From Rhizobium sp. TH2 (GTDB lineage: Bacteria > Pseudomonadota > Alphaproteobacteria > Rhizobiales > Rhizobiaceae), in contig NZ_CP062231.1 of assembly GCF_024707525.1 (NCBI RefSeq), forward strand, positions 1,054,001 to 1,118,000: a DNA stretch of 64,000 nt. The letters are read 5' to 3'. Under the pieces are notes generated by a model. That model did no database searches. It saw only the letters and a program-made list of their open reading frames with translations, and was not told the DNA's origin. The translations under genes and the position numbers were made by a program. Shown here piece by piece: positions 45,722 to 54,273 of the stretch. Each line of letters begins with the position of its first letter. Within the stretch, counting starts at the first letter, position 1.

Positions 45722-46777
45722 TTACTTCGCCATCTTGAACGGAATCCCGCTCGCCAGCGCCCTGACATAGCGGCCCTTCTGATACAGCCCGTTGAACGAG
45801 ATGCGCGGTAGCGCCGTCATGTCGGCAGCCATATCCGATGTCAGTACCCCCGGCCGCGTCGTGACGCCGATGGGAATGCCGAACTCTCTCAAGAGCTGTC
45901 GCTCGCGCGCCGATACAGAGCGGGCATCGCCATAGGTATAGGCAAAGCCGTTTGCCCGTTTGCCCGTCATCGCCTCGACCGCTTGCACCGATTGCTCGAT
46001 CTCGCGCCGGGCGTCCGCTTCGGGCAGTCGCGCAAGCCCGCGATGGCTGACCGTATGCGCACCATAGGAGACGAGTGGATTTTCCGCCAGTTCTCGCAGT
46101 TCGTTGGCCCGCATGGTGAGTTCGCGCGTGATGGCCAATGGATCGATGCCATGCCGCCGCGCCTCTTCGTCGAGTTGCGAGACAGCGCGCGCCTCGTCCG
46201 ATGTGCTCACGAAATCGGTGACCCGGCCGAACGCGGCGAGCTTCTGCTCATGCGTTGCCGCCGGCACCGGCTCGGTGCCGAGGCCGAAGTCGAAATCGAA
46301 AGCTGGCACCTTGTTGAGCAGTGCTTCCAGCGTTTCCCACCACAGCGAATGCGTGCCTTCGATGAAGCCCTTGGTGAGGAAGATCGTGAAGGGCGCATTG
46401 TGACGCGTGAAGACGGGCGTGGCTTCGGTCTTGTTGTTGCGATTGCCGTCATCCAGCGTGAAGCAGGCGAACGGGCGTTTTGCATCCGGGTTTGCAAGCC
46501 GTGCCGGAACGTCTTCGAGGCGGATGAATTCGTAGCCGCGTGCGGCAAGCGTCGTCAGCGCCTCGTCGAGGAATTCCGGCGTGATCTCGAGGATATCGTT
46601 GGGATGAAAGGGCCTGATGAAACGCGGCCGCACGTGGTGCAGCGTGAAGATCGCCCCCAGTCCGCGCGTTCCGGAGGACAGGCCGAGCCCGTCGAGCACG
46701 GCCGAAACTTCGAGCCCGGATGTGATCACCGCGCGCTTCACGGCGGGGGAGGTCAGGCTCTTGATGAAGCGTAACAT
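45722..46777 (-). CDS. Polysaccharide deacetylase-family protein
   Basis: The 351-aa protein has the NodB-homology core: CFTLDDGNRNNKTEATPVFTRHNAPFTIFLTKGFIEG near residues 104-140, where TLDDG holds the catalytic aspartates, and YGAHTVSHRGLARL near 246-259 with the metal His residues. Family members deacetylate chitin oligomers, peptidoglycan or exopolysaccharide. No signal peptide is obvious. The ATG at 46777 is chosen over an upstream TTG at 46798. Target unknown. Confidence 0.9.
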   Translation of the reverse strand: MLRFIKSLTSPAVKRAVITSGLEVSAVLDGLGLSSGTRGLGAIFTLHHVRPRFIRPFHPNDILEITPEFLDEALTTLAARGYEFIRLEDVPARLANPDAKRPFACFTLDDGNRNNKTEATPVFTRHNAPFTIFLTKGFIEGTHSLWWETLEALLNKVPAFDFDFGLGTEPVPAATHEQKLAAFGRVTDFVSTSDEARAVSQLDEEARRHGIDPLAITRELTMRANELRELAENPLVSYGAHTVSHRGLARLPEADARREIEQSVQAVEAMTGKRANGFAYTYGDARSVSARERQLLREFGIPIGVTTRPGVLTSDMAADMTALPRISFNGLYQKGRYVRALASGIPFKMAK

Positions 46778-46858
46778 GACGGATGATCCGGTTTCCAACG
46801 ACCTTCGGAACCTATCAGCCGCCTGTTAATCCTTGCTGAATGTCAGATCAGCGCCTCT

Positions 46859-47119
46859 TCATTCCACGATCTGGAGGTCGTTGATCACGCGCTTGCCGTC
46901 GGTCTCGGTGTAGAAGACCACGACCTTGACGCCCTTCTTCAGCCCATCGAAATTGAATTCCTCGGGCGCCTGGTACTTCTTGCCATCATCAAGCACCAGG
47001 GTCAGCTTGTCCTCGTCGACGCCCTCGATCACCGCTTCGACATCCGCGCTTTCGGCGAATGCGCTATACGGCGTTATCAAACCTGCGATGCCCAGGAAGA
47101 TTGCGAGGAGGAAGCGCAT
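46859..47119 (-). CDS. DUF1344-domain small secreted protein
   Basis: The 86-aa product has a signal peptide (about 1-20, AFAES) and a short beta-rich domain (DVEAVIEGVDEDKLTLVLDDGKKYQAPEEFNFDGLKKGVKVVVFY) of the DUF1344 family. Function unknown; small periplasmic proteins of this kind are common in rhizobia. ATG 47119 has an AGGGAA site; the frame continues upstream to 47164. Confidence 0.85.
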   Translation of the reverse strand: MRFLLAIFLGIAGLITPYSAFAESADVEAVIEGVDEDKLTLVLDDGKKYQAPEEFNFDGLKKGVKVVVFYTETDGKRVINDLQIVE

Positions 47120-47366
47120 GGAAGTTCCCTTGACGTTTTTTTGTGCAACGCTTTGCTTCCCCATGTCTCACTCCTGAATGTGGCAAAATTTTCTTCGAAT
47201 TGGGGTATTTCCGGCCGGAAGTGTTAACATGAAATTTGCTTTGTTCAAGCGCTGGCTTGGCGCCACGCGCGGCAGCACTTTTACGCTTCTATTTTCCGCA
47301 TTCAGGCACTATGAGTGCCCCGGGAAACCTTGAAGGTGCCGGTCAGCCGGCTCGGAATAAGCATTC

Positions 47367-48464
47367 ATGTCGCACAACACATTCGGACATCTTTTTCGCG
47401 TGACGACCTGGGGCGAGAGTCATGGGCCGTCGCTCGGCTGCGTGGTCGATGGCTGCCCGCCGGGCATTCGCTTCACGCTGGATGAGATCCAGCACTGGAT
47501 GGACAAGCGCAAGCCGGGTCAATCTAGCTTCGTTACCCAGCGGCGTGAGGATGATATCGTCAAGGTCCTCTCCGGCGTCATGCCGGATGCCGATGGCGTG
47601 ACGCTGATCACCACGGGCACACCGGTTTCCATGCTGATCGAGAACACCGACCAGCGCTCGAAGGATTATGGCGAAATCGCCCGGCAGTACCGGCCGGGCC
47701 ATGCCGACTTCACTTATGACACCAAATACGGCATCCGCGATTATCGCGGTGGCGGTCGATCCTCGGCACGGGAAACCGCAGCGCGTGTGGCGGCAGGTGG
47801 TCTGGCGCGCAAGGTCATTCCAGGCGTCACAATTCGTGGCGCTCTGGTGCAGATCGGCATACACAAGATCAATCGCAAGAACTGGAACTGGGACGAGGTC
47901 GGCAACAATCCGTTCTTTGCGCCCGATCCGGAAATCGTACCGGTCTGGGAGGAATATCTCTCCGATATCCGCAAGAAGGGTTCGTCCATCGGCGCTGTCA
48001 TCGAAGTGGTGGCGGAAGGCGTGCCGGCCGGCATCGGCGCGCCCATCTACGGCAAGCTCGACCAGGATATCGCCTCGGCCCTGATGTCGATCAACGCCGT
48101 CAAGGGCGTGGAGATCGGCAACGGCTTCGGCGCCGCCGAAATCACCGGCGAGGAAAACGCCGACCAGATGCGCATGGGCAATGACGGCGAGCCGATCTTC
48201 CTCTCCAATCACGCCGGCGGCATTTTGGGTGGCATTTCCACCGGCCAGCCGGTGATCGCGCGTTTTGCCGTCAAGCCGACGTCATCGATCCTGACCGAGC
48301 GCCTGTCGATCGACGCGGACGGCAACAATGTTTCGCTCAGGACCAAGGGTCGCCACGACCCCTGTGTCGGAATCCGGGCGGTGCCCGTCGGCGAGGCGAT
48401 GGTTGCCTGCATCATTGCCGATCACTATCTGCGTGATCGCGGCCAGACGGGCCGGTTAGATTAG
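47367..48464 (+). CDS. aroC: Chorismate synthase
   Basis: AroC converts EPSP to chorismate with reduced FMN, the final shikimate step. The 365-aa protein begins [33 protein letters not shown] (residues 2-34), has [33 protein letters not shown] near 110-142 and [21 protein letters not shown] near 286-306. All three family signatures are intact. It is followed 72 nt on by ribB. Confidence 0.97.
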   Translation: MSHNTFGHLFRVTTWGESHGPSLGCVVDGCPPGIRFTLDEIQHWMDKRKPGQSSFVTQRREDDIVKVLSGVMPDADGVTLITTGTPVSMLIENTDQRSKDYGEIARQYRPGHADFTYDTKYGIRDYRGGGRSSARETAARVAAGGLARKVIPGVTIRGALVQIGIHKINRKNWNWDEVGNNPFFAPDPEIVPVWEEYLSDIRKKGSSIGAVIEVVAEGVPAGIGAPIYGKLDQDIASALMSINAVKGVEIGNGFGAAEITGEENADQMRMGNDGEPIFLSNHAGGILGGISTGQPVIARFAVKPTSSILTERLSIDADGNNVSLRTKGRHDPCVGIRAVPVGEAMVACIIADHYLRDRGQTGRLD

Positions 48465-48536
48465 AGCAACTCCAGGGAAAGTGTGAAGCGGTTTCCCGTC
48501 CGGAGTGCGGAAGACGAGAAAGTAGGGGTTTTTGGA

Positions 48537-49637
48537 ATGGCTTACGACCAGAAGCGCGTCGTCGATGCGATCCGGGCTTTCGAGCGCGGCGAGATCGTCG
48601 TGGTGACGGATGATGACGACCGCGAGAACGAAGGCGACCTGATCGTCGCCGCGGTCCATTGCACCCCTGAGAAGATGGCCTTCATCGTGCGCCACACGTC
48701 GGGCATCGTCTGCACGCCGATGCCACGCGAGGAAGCCAAGCGGCTGAACCTCAACGCCATGGTGGCCGAGAACGATTCGGCGCATACCACCGCCTTCACC
48801 GTCTCGGTCGATTTCAAGCACGGCACGACGACGGGCATCTCGGCCGATGATCGTACCGTCACGGTGCGCAACCTGGCCAATCCCAATGTCAGTTCGGCCG
48901 ATTTCGTCCGGCCCGGCCACATCTTCCCGCTGATTTCGCGCGAGGGCGGCGTGCTGATGCGCTCGGGCCATACGGAAGCCGCCGTCGATCTCTGCCGGCT
49001 TGCCAGCCTGCCGCCGATCGGCGTGATCAGCGAACTGGTCAATGACGACGGCACGGTCAAGCGCGGCCCGCAGGTCTCGGCCTTTGCCGAAGAACACGGC
49101 TTCAAGCAGGTCTCGGTCGCCGACCTGATTGCTTATCGTCAGCGCAAGGAAACGCTGATCGAGCGCGTCGCGAGCTTCGAGATCGATACACCGCACGGCA
49201 AGGCCAAGGCCTTCGCCTATTCGCTGCCCTGGGACCCGATGCAGCATCTCGCCGTCGTGTTCGGCGATATCCGCGACGGCGAGGATGTCCTCGTCCGCCT
49301 GCATATGGAAAATGTCGCAGCCGACGTGTTCGGCAATCCCCGCCCGGTCGATCGCTTCATGGCGCGGATGGCCGAAGAGGGTCGCGGCGTCATCGTCTAT
49401 CTCCGCGAGGGTTCGGTCGGCGTCGGCGCCACGGAGCATAACCGCAAGATGGGCCACGGACGCGAGGGCCATTCCGAAGCGCAGGCGCGCGAAAGCGAAT
49501 GGCTGGAAATCGGCCTCGGCGCGCAGATTCTGAAAGATCTCGGCATCGCCTCGATCAAGCTCTTGTCGTCGCGCGAGCGCCACTATGTCGGCCTCGAAGG
49601 CTTCGGCATCAAGATCGCGAGCACGGAGCTGCTCTGA
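48537..49637 (+). CDS. ribB: 3,4-dihydroxy-2-butanone 4-phosphate synthase with degenerate GTP cyclohydrolase II-like domain
   Basis: RibB makes the four-carbon riboflavin precursor from ribulose 5-phosphate. The 366-aa protein has the RibB domain at about 1-205 with VVTDDDDRENEGDLIVAA near 22-39, HTTAFTVSVD near 85, and the catalytic HTEAAVDL near 146-153. The second half has the RibA fold (LHMENVAADVFGN near 258; RPVDRFMARMAEEGRGVIVYLR; SVGVGATEHNRKMGHG) but lacks the cysteines that bind zinc in GTP cyclohydrolase II (normally CESRTGD...CDC), so RibA activity is unlikely. The stop overlaps the next start by 1 nt (TGATG). Confidence 0.92.
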   Translation: MAYDQKRVVDAIRAFERGEIVVVTDDDDRENEGDLIVAAVHCTPEKMAFIVRHTSGIVCTPMPREEAKRLNLNAMVAENDSAHTTAFTVSVDFKHGTTTGISADDRTVTVRNLANPNVSSADFVRPGHIFPLISREGGVLMRSGHTEAAVDLCRLASLPPIGVISELVNDDGTVKRGPQVSAFAEEHGFKQVSVADLIAYRQRKETLIERVASFEIDTPHGKAKAFAYSLPWDPMQHLAVVFGDIRDGEDVLVRLHMENVAADVFGNPRPVDRFMARMAEEGRGVIVYLREGSVGVGATEHNRKMGHGREGHSEAQARESEWLEIGLGAQILKDLGIASIKLLSSRERHYVGLEGFGIKIASTELL

Positions 49638-50719
49638 TGTTCGTTCTGCATGTCGGGCCGCACAAGACAGCGACGACCTGGATGCAGACGAACCTGCACT
49701 ACAACGCGGCTGCGCTGGAAAAAGCGGGCTGGCTCTATCCTCAGGTGGGCGAGCGCGTGGTGATCGCCCATCACGATCTCTCGGATCATCCGGCCGAGAT
49801 ACTGGACGAAAGCAGCCGCAAGACTGCCGCGTTCCGGAAGATCGCCGAGAAGGCCACTGCGGGCAATCTCAACATCCTGCTCTCCTCGGAAGGCTTCAGC
49901 AAGTGGCGGCCGCAGCATCTGAAGCGGTTGCAGGAGATGATGGCGCCACATGAAATGCGGATCGTCTACACGCTGCGCGATCCGGTTTCTCTGACCTATT
50001 CGCTCTGGGCGCAGAAGGTGAAGACCGGCGGTCCGAAATCGCTGCCGCAGCACTATGACGAGCAGGTCCGCAAGGCGGGCAAATCCCGCTCGCTCGATCC
50101 ACTCACCGACCTGCAAAAATACCGCGACGTCGAAAATGCCGGCCTGACAGTGCTTCTCTATGATGAGATCGGCAGGCAGGGTCGCGACATATTCGATGTA
50201 CTCACGGAGGACGTGCTGTCCATCGGCACATTACCCCACGCCGAACGCGGCACCGCCAACGAGCGCGAGCCGCTTGAGATGACAGAGTTCATGCGGGCAA
50301 TGCTGGTGCGGATGGGCCGCTGGAAGGGCGGCGAGCGCGTCAATATCGGCCGCGTCTTCAAACATATGCTGACGGGTGCCACCCGCAAGGAGATCATCGA
50401 GGCCGTCGCCGCCGTGCCGCAGGCAAAGCGGGTGATGACGATGCGCCGCGACGACGAGGCGTATCTCGCGATGGAGCGCAAGCTGCTGAAGCGATTCTCG
50501 GCCGAGATGGTGCCGCCGCCCGGTGCAAAACTCTTCCTCGAGGGCGAGGCGACATTCGACTATTACGACGACACGGTGCTCGCCGCCGATCCCAGGGTGA
50601 AAGCGCTGCTCGACGACCTGACGAAGAAATTCCGGCCCGGCGGGTTCAGGATGACGGTCGCCAACCTCGCGCGATCGTCGCTGATGGGCTGGCGCCGCCT
50701 CGTCAACAGGTTCAGGTGA
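49637..50719 (+). CDS. Sulfotransferase-like protein 1
   Basis: The 360-aa protein opens with HVGPHKTATTWMQTNLH (residues 4-20), a sulfotransferase PAPS-binding 5' loop (K-x-x-T-T pattern), and has MRIVYTLRDPVSLTYSLW near residues 110-127 as the 3'-phosphate-binding region. Sulfate transfer from PAPS to a sugar, lipid or Nod-factor-like acceptor is the family activity; the acceptor is unknown. It overlaps ribB by 1 nt and the second sulfotransferase by 4 nt. The low-similarity C-terminal half is basic (SSLMGWRRLVNRFR). No cys or nod genes are in the window. Confidence 0.78.
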   Translation: MFVLHVGPHKTATTWMQTNLHYNAAALEKAGWLYPQVGERVVIAHHDLSDHPAEILDESSRKTAAFRKIAEKATAGNLNILLSSEGFSKWRPQHLKRLQEMMAPHEMRIVYTLRDPVSLTYSLWAQKVKTGGPKSLPQHYDEQVRKAGKSRSLDPLTDLQKYRDVENAGLTVLLYDEIGRQGRDIFDVLTEDVLSIGTLPHAERGTANEREPLEMTEFMRAMLVRMGRWKGGERVNIGRVFKHMLTGATRKEIIEAVAAVPQAKRVMTMRRDDEAYLAMERKLLKRFSAEMVPPPGAKLFLEGEATFDYYDDTVLAADPRVKALLDDLTKKFRPGGFRMTVANLARSSLMGWRRLVNRFR

Positions 50720-51804
50720 CCCGAATGCTTGTGATCCATATCGGCCCGCGCAAGACGGCCACGACCTATCTGCAATCGAATTTCTATCGCAACCGCAAGG
50801 AACTGTTGCAGAAGGGATGGCTCTATCCCGTCGTGTCGCAGCGAGCTCAGAACGCACACCACGGGGTCGTCTCGTCGAAAGACGATGTGCTCGCCGAGAA
50901 AGGCGGATTGTTCAAGCGGCTGAAGCGCGCTGCCGCGCAGGCCGCCAAAGCCAACGCCAATATGCTGATCTCCTCGGAAGGCTTTCGCAAATGGAAGGCG
51001 AAGGATTTCGTGAAGCTCGGCAAGGTTCTCGATCAGGACGAAGTACTGATCGTCTACACTTTGCGCGATCCGCTTTCGCTGCTTGTGTCGGTATGGGGCG
51101 AGACGATCAAGAACGGGCGCGGCACGGCGTTTCCCAGATATGCCGAGCGCCAGCTGGCCGATCCGCTCAAATCCGATATCCTCAACGCGCTGATCGAGCT
51201 TCAACCGATCCTTGATCATCCGAAGCTCCGGCTCACGGTCCTGAATTTCGAAGCGGTCCGGCGCGGCAGCGAGGATATCTACACGGCGTTCGGCAAGCAC
51301 ATTCTCGGACTGGATAGCCTGGTTCCGACGCGTGACAAGCCTGCCAACTTCTCTTTTCCGATCGAAATCTCCGATTATCTCCGGCACCTCGCAAAGATAA
51401 CTGACTACGATCCCAAGAAAAGCGAGATGCTCTTTTCGCGTCTCTTTCTCGCCTGTCATTCGACAGACGACATGGAGAAGATCACCGTGGCGATCCGCGA
51501 GGCGGGACGCGACGTCCGGCAGGTCGTCCGCCTCGATCGCGATGCCGAATGGTATGGCGCGCTCGAGGCTGACCTGATTGCCAAGCTCGGTCCCCGGCTC
51601 CATCCGCTGCCGGTCGATGGGAAGATTTTTCCGCGCGGCGCCACCGAGATCGTGTCCCACGACATGGAGCGCTTGGCCCAGCATCCCGAAATCGCGAAAC
51701 TTCTTGGCGAATCGGTGAATAAGTTGAAGGCTGGCCGCGTACCATGGACGAAAAGCCGCTTCATGCGGACATGGCGCTACATTCAGCGAACTCTCGGTTT
51801 CTGA
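50716..51804 (+). CDS. Sulfotransferase-like protein 2
   Basis: The 362-aa protein is a paralogue of the gene before it: IHIGPRKTATTYLQSNFYRN near residues 7-26, ISSEGFRKWKAKDFVKLGK, and VLIVYTLRDPLSLLVSVWGE near 110-129. The GTG start overlaps the previous stop (GTGA); ATG 50725 is an alternative. The pair seems to be an old duplication, as identity is limited to the PAPS regions and a few blocks. The catalytic base cannot be recognised with confidence in either. Confidence 0.78.
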   Translation: MTRMLVIHIGPRKTATTYLQSNFYRNRKELLQKGWLYPVVSQRAQNAHHGVVSSKDDVLAEKGGLFKRLKRAAAQAAKANANMLISSEGFRKWKAKDFVKLGKVLDQDEVLIVYTLRDPLSLLVSVWGETIKNGRGTAFPRYAERQLADPLKSDILNALIELQPILDHPKLRLTVLNFEAVRRGSEDIYTAFGKHILGLDSLVPTRDKPANFSFPIEISDYLRHLAKITDYDPKKSEMLFSRLFLACHSTDDMEKITVAIREAGRDVRQVVRLDRDAEWYGALEADLIAKLGPRLHPLPVDGKIFPRGATEIVSHDMERLAQHPEIAKLLGESVNKLKAGRVPWTKSRFMRTWRYIQRTLGF

Positions 51805-51828
51805 CCGGGGCACGGTCAGGGAAACAGC

Positions 51829-52788
51829 ATGTGGGACTTCTCGATAGGCCGCACACTTGGGCTGATGGCCCGTACATTTCCTTTCATTCTTCTCCGCATG
51901 GCCGTCTATTTCGGCATCACGATCGCCTATATCGCTGCGACCGGGGCAGGGGCGGGCATCGGCTATGGCGTCGGCCATATCAGTGACGATCCGGCGAGTT
52001 TCGGCATCTGGGGCGGGGTTGCCGGCTTCGCCGTCGTCTCGATCGCGGTCTACTGGATCCGCGAATATCTGCTCTATATCCTGAAAGCCGGCCACATCGC
52101 CGTGATGGTGGAACTGATGCAGGGCAAGGCGCTGCCCTTGGGCCAGGGCCAGATCGCCCACGCCAAGGAAGTCGTCACCGCGCGCTTCGGCGAGGCCAAT
52201 CTTCTGTTCGTGCTCGACCAGTTGATCAAAGGCGTCATCCGCGCCATCACCGGCATGCTTGGCGGTGTCGCCTTGTTCCTGCCGATCCCCGGCCTGCAGG
52301 GCCTGATCGGCCTGATCACCGGCATCGTCCGCATGTCGCTGACCTATGTCGACGAGATCATCCTCGGCTACAATATCAAGACCGGCTCGAGCAATCCGTG
52401 GGAGACATCCTCCCAGGCGTTGGTGCTCTACGCCCAGAACGGCAAGACCATGATCAAGAACGCGGTCTGGCTGACAATCATGCTCTACGTGGTCGCGATC
52501 GTGATCTTCATCGTCATGCTCGCACCCATGGCGACGCTGTTCTACATCATGCCCGGCTATCTCGCCGGCTGGTCCTTCGTCGCCGCGATCATCTTCGCTT
52601 GGGCCTTCAAGGCGGCGTTCCTCGAACCGTTCGCCATCGCCGCGCTGATGGACGTCTATTTCCGCACTATCGAAGGACAGGTTCCGAACCCGGAATGGGA
52701 CCGGAAACTGTCCGAGGCATCAGCGAAGTTCCGGGAGTTGAAGGACAAGGCGCTGGGTGGGATGAACCCTGGTGCGGCGTTGGGCTGA
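51829..52788 (+). CDS. Uncharacterised multi-pass membrane protein
   Basis: The 319-aa protein has about five to six hydrophobic segments: near residues 12-45, 55-85, 140-175, 210-245 and 250-285 (for example WLTIMLYVVAIVIFIVMLAPMATLFYI). Between them are charged loops, such as GQIAHAKEVVTARFGEANLLF and the polar tail WDRKLSEASAKFRELKDK. I do not recognise the family. It begins 24 nt after the second sulfotransferase gene and probably belongs to the same transcript. A large palindrome follows directly after its stop. Confidence 0.7.
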   Translation: MWDFSIGRTLGLMARTFPFILLRMAVYFGITIAYIAATGAGAGIGYGVGHISDDPASFGIWGGVAGFAVVSIAVYWIREYLLYILKAGHIAVMVELMQGKALPLGQGQIAHAKEVVTARFGEANLLFVLDQLIKGVIRAITGMLGGVALFLPIPGLQGLIGLITGIVRMSLTYVDEIILGYNIKTGSSNPWETSSQALVLYAQNGKTMIKNAVWLTIMLYVVAIVIFIVMLAPMATLFYIMPGYLAGWSFVAAIIFAWAFKAAFLEPFAIAALMDVYFRTIEGQVPNPEWDRKLSEASAKFRELKDKALGGMNPGAALG

Positions 52789-52791
52789 ACA

Positions 52792-52993
52792 CCCCTCACC
52801 AAGTTCGTCCAGCCAATCGGCTCCGCCTCTTGGGGACGAACTATCCTCTCCCACAGGGGGAGAGGTAGATTCGCCGCGGCCCCTTGCTCGAAGTCGAAGG
52901 CCGCGATTGTGGCACCCTACCTCTCCCCCTGTGGGAGAGGATACGAAGGCCGGGCGAGGCGTAGCCGATCACATGGACGCGCTTGGTGAGGGG
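52792..52993. repeat. Nested 202-bp palindromic intergenic element (RIME/MITE-like)
   Basis: Outer arms CCCCTCACCAAG (52792-52803) and CTTGGTGAGGGG (52982-52993) are perfect inverted copies. Inside these, ATCGGCTCCGCCTC pairs with GAGGCGTAGCCGAT with one mismatch, and a perfect 27-bp pair spans 52842-52868 and 52917-52943 (TATCCTCTCCC...). The innermost pair is CGCGGCC/GGCCGCG. It fills the gap between convergent genes: 3 bp from one stop and 7 bp from the other. I recall mosaic palindromes of this kind (RIME) in rhizobia; it encodes no protein. Confidence 0.85.
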
Positions 52994-53000
52994 TAATGCT

Positions 53001-54134
53001 CTACCCCTTGAATCGTCCCTCCGACACCAGCGCCCTATACGTGCTGCGCATCTCGCCGCGATCGGTGTAGCAACCGCGAAGGTAGCGGTCGCCTTCGGTC
53101 GCCGAATAGGCTGAGCGACCATGCACGATGCGGTGATTGTCGAACACGATGCATTCGGTGGCCTCGAGCCGGAAGCGCATCAGGTATTTGTCCGATTGAA
53201 GCATGCGGCCGAAGCGGCAGAAGGCCGGATAGTAGGCGTCGAGAAACTCCTGCGGCAGGTCGAAAATATCGGCCATATGCTGGCTGATCGTCAGGCCCGA
53301 GACTTCGCCATGGGCGTCGAGCTCGATCACCCGCTGGCGCGAGCGCATGTCGTAGTGGTCATGCTCGCAATAATAGGGGATGTCGGTCTCCGACAGCAGC
53401 TTGAAGTCCTCCGGGAACTCCTTCCGCAGGTCGTTGGCGACGGCCACGCCATCCAGGAACAGGTTCGCGCCACCCTTCACGCTGTTGGCACGGCAATGCA
53501 GGAACTGCACGCCAGGCGCGACATCCTCGGCCGGTGTGTCGGTGTGCATTTCGAGCGCCTTGGCGGTGTAGGCGAGGTTGGTCGGCTTGATATGTGTCTT
53601 CACATCGAAATATTCGCCGAAGAAGGTCGGGCGGATATGGCCGATCAGTTTCGCGAGATCATCGAGGCCCTGGTTGCTGTCGGGCATATCGGTGATGATC
53701 GCGACGCCCTCGACCAGCATCGCCTCGATCCATTTGGCAACCAGCGTCTTGTCGGCCAGCAGTGCCGGTTGCGAGAAGCGGGCGATATCCGGATAGTGAT
53801 CCGAATACCAGGCGCGGCGCGGCAAGTCGGCGGGGTCATGGCGCGGCGTGCCATTGGCGTATTTGGCGAGGAATGCGAGCGGATGGCGGGTCTTGTGGCT
53901 GCTGCCGGCCCATTCGATCTCCAGCACGCCGTCCGAAATCCTTACCTGTGCAGGCATCGGCGCTTCGGCCTCGTGGAAGATGTCGTAGGTGCGCTCGCGC
54001 GTCTGGCTGTCGAACGAGGTCGGGCAATTGTCGCGGAGCCAGTAATTGTTGAAATAGGCGGTCGTGCCGTCGAGCAGCGGCACGTCGATGCCATGCTCCT
54101 TGAGTCTTACGGCCTGGCTGAGGCTGATGTCCAT
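53001..54134 (-). CDS. TauD/TfdA-type dioxygenase, gamma-butyrobetaine hydroxylase-like
   Basis: The 377-aa Fe(II)/2-oxoglutarate oxygenase has an N-terminal DUF971-like domain (about 20-100, FNNYWLRDNCPTSFDSQTRERT) and a TauD-like core. The iron ligands appear in ALEMHTDTPAED near residues 193-204 (HxD) and DNHRIVHGRSAY near 336-347 (distal His). The domain pair is that of gamma-butyrobetaine hydroxylase, which forms carnitine; other trimethylamine-type substrates are possible. ATG 54134 replaces a longer frame. Divergent from a LysR gene, which may regulate it. Confidence 0.87.
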   Translation of the reverse strand: MDISLSQAVRLKEHGIDVPLLDGTTAYFNNYWLRDNCPTSFDSQTRERTYDIFHEAEAPMPAQVRISDGVLEIEWAGSSHKTRHPLAFLAKYANGTPRHDPADLPRRAWYSDHYPDIARFSQPALLADKTLVAKWIEAMLVEGVAIITDMPDSNQGLDDLAKLIGHIRPTFFGEYFDVKTHIKPTNLAYTAKALEMHTDTPAEDVAPGVQFLHCRANSVKGGANLFLDGVAVANDLRKEFPEDFKLLSETDIPYYCEHDHYDMRSRQRVIELDAHGEVSGLTISQHMADIFDLPQEFLDAYYPAFCRFGRMLQSDKYLMRFRLEATECIVFDNHRIVHGRSAYSATEGDRYLRGCYTDRGEMRSTYRALVSEGRFKG

Positions 54135-54210
54135 TTTGAATCCTGTTTGTCTAATATTTGTGCAGAGCGGGATCTGGGAGTGATCTTGCGCTCCATGCAT
54201 TGACTTTAAT

Positions 54211-54234
54211 GGCTTCGGGGAATTCTATGAAGCC
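54211..54234. promoter_or_regulatory. Candidate LysR-type operator
   Basis: GGCTTC and GAAGCC are perfect inverted halves separated by 12 bases (54217-54228), in the gap between the divergent dioxygenase and LysR genes. LysR proteins bind inverted repeats of this size with a T-N11-A core. Confidence 0.4.
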
Positions 54235-54273
54235 GGAATCGTCTTATGATAAAATAACTCTGGGATTATATTG

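Noticed and set aside
47229..47333. 34-codon frame (MKFALFKRWLGATR...) between DUF1344 and aroC with a GGAAG site
   Set aside because: Too short and without known relatives; it may be chance in the aroC leader, though conservation in relatives would change this.
48465..48536. Possible FMN riboswitch before ribB
   Set aside because: The 72-nt gap is too short for an RFN element and its conserved stems are not visible.
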